The notes under the pieces are model-generated. The model ran no database searches. It was not told where the DNA came from and saw nothing but the letters and a program-made list of their open reading frames with translations. The position numbers were made by a program, and so were the translations under genes. From positions 1 through 6,512 of the forward strand of contig JASHZU010000280.1 of assembly GCA_030042375.1 (NCBI GenBank): DNA of 6,512 nt. Reading direction: 5' to 3'. The DNA is from Verrucomicrobiia bacterium (lineage in GTDB: Bacteria > Verrucomicrobiota > Verrucomicrobiae > Limisphaerales > UBA11358). Shown here piece by piece: positions 4,963-6,512 of the stretch (the first letter of the stretch is position 1; each line of letters opens with the position of its first letter).

Positions 4963-6332
4963 GGATTGGGATTTCTTGCCGCCGCTTTCAACGCGCGCCA
5001 TTTTTCCAGCCGTTCCTTGATTTTCTTTTCCACACCCTGCTCGCTTGGTTCGTAATAAATTTTGTCCGTGCCGTAATCCTGCGGAATATAATGCCCCTCG
5101 TAATCATGCGCGTATTGATAACCCTCGCCATGGCCCAGGCGCTTGGCGCCCTTGTAATGGGCATCGCGCAAATGCTTGGGTACTTCGATGGTGCGGCCGG
5201 ATTCCACGTCCTTCATCGCCGCAGCAATCGCCGTCACCGTGCTGTTGCTTTTCGGCGCGGTCGCAATGTAGATGGTCGCTTCCGCCAGCGGAATTTGTGC
5301 CTCCGGCCAGCCGATAAATTCCGCCGCCTGGAACGCCGCGTTCGCCAAAACCAGCGCCATCGGGTCGGCCAGGCCGACGTCTTCCGCGGCATGAATCACA
5401 ATGCGGCGCGCCACAAAACGCGGGTCTTCGCCGGCATGGACCATTTTCGCCAGCCAGTAAAGCGCCGAGTCCGGATCGCTGCCGCGCATCGCTTTGATGA
5501 ACGCCGAAATTGTGTCGTAGTGCGCGTCCTCATCGCCGTCATACACCACCGCCTTTTTCTGGATGCTTTGCTCGGCCACAGCGAGCGTGATGTGGACCGT
5601 CCCATCGGGTTGCGGGTTCGTAGTCAGCGCGGCGATTTCCAGCGAATTCAATGCCTTGCGCGCGTCTCCATCCGAAATATTCGCCAGATGGCGCAGCGCG
5701 TTTTCGTCTGCGGCAATTTTCATATAGCCAAGCCCGCGTTCCTCATCCTTCAACGCGCGCCGGAGCAATGAAAACAATTCCTCTTCGCTCAACGGCCGCA
5801 GTTCAAAAATTTGCGATCGCGAAACCAGCGGCGAATTGACAAAGAAAAACGGATTGTGCGTCGTCGCGCCGATGAGTTTCACCACGCCGCTTTCCACGTC
5901 GGGCAGCAGGATGTCCTGCTGCGCCTTGTTGAAACGATGGATTTCGTCAATGAAGAGAATCGTCGGTTGGCCCGTGTTTTCCAGGCGATTACCGGCAGAT
6001 GCCAGGACCCGGCGCATGTCCGCGACATTGGATTCCACGCCGCTCAGGCGTTCGAATTTCGATTTGGTCTGGCGCGCGATGATTTGCGCGAGCGATGTTT
6101 TGCCCGTGCCGGGCGGCCCGTAAAAAATCAGCGATTGGATGCGATCGGCCTCGATCGCCCGGCGCAGCAATTGTCCGGGCGCGAGGATATGGCTTTGCCC
6201 GGCAAATTCCTCCAGCGAACGCGGGCGCATTCGCGCGGCCAGCGGACGGCTCCGGAAATTTTCCACCGCAGGCGCAGACGGCTCCGGCGGTTGATTTTCA
6301 ACCGGGGCGGAAAACAAGTCGTCGCGCGGCAT
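4959..6332 (-). CDS. rarA: Replication-associated recombination protein A (RarA/MgsA), AAA+ ATPase
   Basis: This 457-residue AAA+ ATPase is close in length to E. coli RarA (447). It acts at stalled replication forks and single-strand gaps, where it works with SSB, and is related to clamp-loader subunits and eukaryotic WRNIP1. Visible motifs are LAARMRPRSLEEFAGQSHIL (31-50), Walker A GPPGTGKT (72-79), Walker B ILFIDE (125-130) followed by IHRFNKAQQD, sensor 1 LIGATTHNP (153-161), an SRSQIFEL segment (171-178) and sensor 2 DGDARKALN (221-229). The C-terminal MgsA domain includes DPDSALYWLAKMVHAGEDPRF and ends with the typical tail HDYEGHYIPQDYG and EKKIKERLEKWR. All catalytic motifs are intact. 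The ATG at 6332 begins MPRDDLFSAP. An ATG at 6461 would add 43 residues of unrelated, Cys-rich sequence and is rejected. No Shine-Dalgarno sequence precedes the start, and transcription may be leaderless. The stop overlaps the start of the cyclo-ligase gene. Confidence 0.96.
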   Translation of the reverse strand: MPRDDLFSAPVENQPPEPSAPAVENFRSRPLAARMRPRSLEEFAGQSHILAPGQLLRRAIEADRIQSLIFYGPPGTGKTSLAQIIARQTKSKFERLSGVESNVADMRRVLASAGNRLENTGQPTILFIDEIHRFNKAQQDILLPDVESGVVKLIGATTHNPFFFVNSPLVSRSQIFELRPLSEEELFSLLRRALKDEERGLGYMKIAADENALRHLANISDGDARKALNSLEIAALTTNPQPDGTVHITLAVAEQSIQKKAVVYDGDEDAHYDTISAFIKAMRGSDPDSALYWLAKMVHAGEDPRFVARRIVIHAAEDVGLADPMALVLANAAFQAAEFIGWPEAQIPLAEATIYIATAPKSNSTVTAIAAAMKDVESGRTIEVPKHLRDAHYKGAKRLGHGEGYQYAHDYEGHYIPQDYGTDKIYYEPSEQGVEKKIKERLEKWRALKAAARNPNP

Positions 6333-6338
6333 GGCTGA

Positions 6339-6366
6339 AGCATACCAGATTCGGGAGCGACCGCAA
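6339..6366 (-). promoter_or_regulatory. Possible leaderless promoter of rarA
   Basis: On the minus strand, TTGCGG (6361-6366) and TATGCT (6339-6344) are 16 bases apart. TATGCT ends six bases before the rarA ATG, so initiation about seven bases after the -10 would start the message on the A of the start codon. No Shine-Dalgarno sequence lies in this stretch, in keeping with leaderless initiation. The -35 is moderate, and other promoters further upstream cannot be excluded. Confidence 0.35.
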
Positions 6367-6375
6367 TTGAGGCTT

Positions 6376-6475
6376 GCCACGTTACACGTGGCGAAGGAAG
6401 AACAAGCCGGGAAAAAAATAACCCCGCCATTGCCGTGTGACACATTTAACCCTTTGAACATGTTTTACAACATGT
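6376..6475. other. Non-coding region upstream of rarA with small inverted and direct repeats
   Basis: No gene is supported between 6333 and the window end. The stretch contains a 7-base-stem inverted repeat, GCCACGT-TAC-ACGTGGC (6376-6392), with no T-tract on either side. It also has two copies of AACATGT twelve bases apart (6457-6463 and 6469-6475), whose ACATGT core is itself a palindrome. These could be regulator sites near the rarA promoter, or chance. An 8-base palindrome TTGCGCAA follows at 6481-6488. Confidence 0.3.
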
Positions 6476-6512
6476 GGAACTTGCGCAACGGCTTTCGGCT
6501 TCCAGCTAAGGC

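Noticed and set aside
4963..5001. A 13-residue extension of the cyclo-ligase start
   Set aside because: It lies wholly inside rarA and is not family-like. The ATGA overlap at 4962-4959 is the usual coupled start.
5091..5771. A 226-codon plus-strand open frame opposite rarA
   Set aside because: It is antisense to conserved rarA sequence, is rich in Arg and His as expected of the reverse frame of a GC-rich gene, and has no recognisable domain.
6376..6392. Inverted repeat GCCACGT-TAC-ACGTGGC as a terminator
   Set aside because: There is no T-tract on either side. It is kept only as a possible regulatory repeat.
6333..6461. A 43-residue N-terminal extension of rarA from the ATG at 6461
   Set aside because: The extension does not resemble RarA. 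The ATG at 6332 gives the normal family length.

Overview
This window is about 6.5 kb of chromosomal DNA from a free-living bacterium. It is densely coded, moderately GC-rich, and shows no insertion sequence, phage gene, CRISPR array, tRNA or rRNA. The gene mix suggests a Gram-negative lineage, with Verrucomicrobiota or a relative as the best guess. The grounds are a small type II lipoprotein behind a membrane-anchored coiled-coil protein, ebo-family genes next to housekeeping genes, and starts that mostly lack Shine-Dalgarno sequences. The taxonomic call is an inference from gene style, not from a marker gene.

The left half (1-3342) is a minus-strand run read right to left: eboE (TIM-barrel metabolite-traffic protein), eboC (UbiA-type membrane prenyltransferase), an Rrf2-family regulator with three Fe-S-type cysteines, then acnA (aconitase, cut by the window edge after 213 residues). 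eboE and eboC belong to the ebo system, known for moving or processing metabolite precursors towards the periplasm (scytonemin in cyanobacteria). eboA, eboB, eboD and eboF are not in this window. Between eboE and eboC is an 18-codon mini-ORF joined to both neighbours by ATGA stop/start overlaps. eboE also carries an in-frame patch of a short AT-rich repeat. The Rrf2 gene lies directly upstream of acnA. Because aconitase is itself an Fe-S enzyme, the pair suggests Fe-S or iron/redox-responsive control, and acnA has its own candidate promoter with a consensus -35.

An 87-bp intergenic space (3364-3450) carries two back-to-back divergent promoters. To its right on the plus strand is an envelope pair: a membrane-anchored coiled-coil protein with a small C-terminal beta domain (3451-4218), then a 55-residue lipoprotein (4220-4387) one base later.

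The right end is a minus-strand pair: rarA (AAA+ ATPase of replication-fork maintenance), then 5-formyltetrahydrofolate cyclo-ligase, joined by an ATGA overlap. The cyclo-ligase stop codon overlaps the lipoprotein stop codon in the convergent orientation, leaving no room for a conventional terminator. The 180 bases to the right of rarA (6333-6512) hold no supported gene, only a possible leaderless promoter and small inverted or direct repeats.

No clearly new multi-gene system is evident. The most unusual points are the reduced ebo pair with its chained mini-ORF, the Fe-S-type regulator beside aconitase with an inverted repeat over its own start codon, and the uncharacterised coiled-coil/lipoprotein pair.
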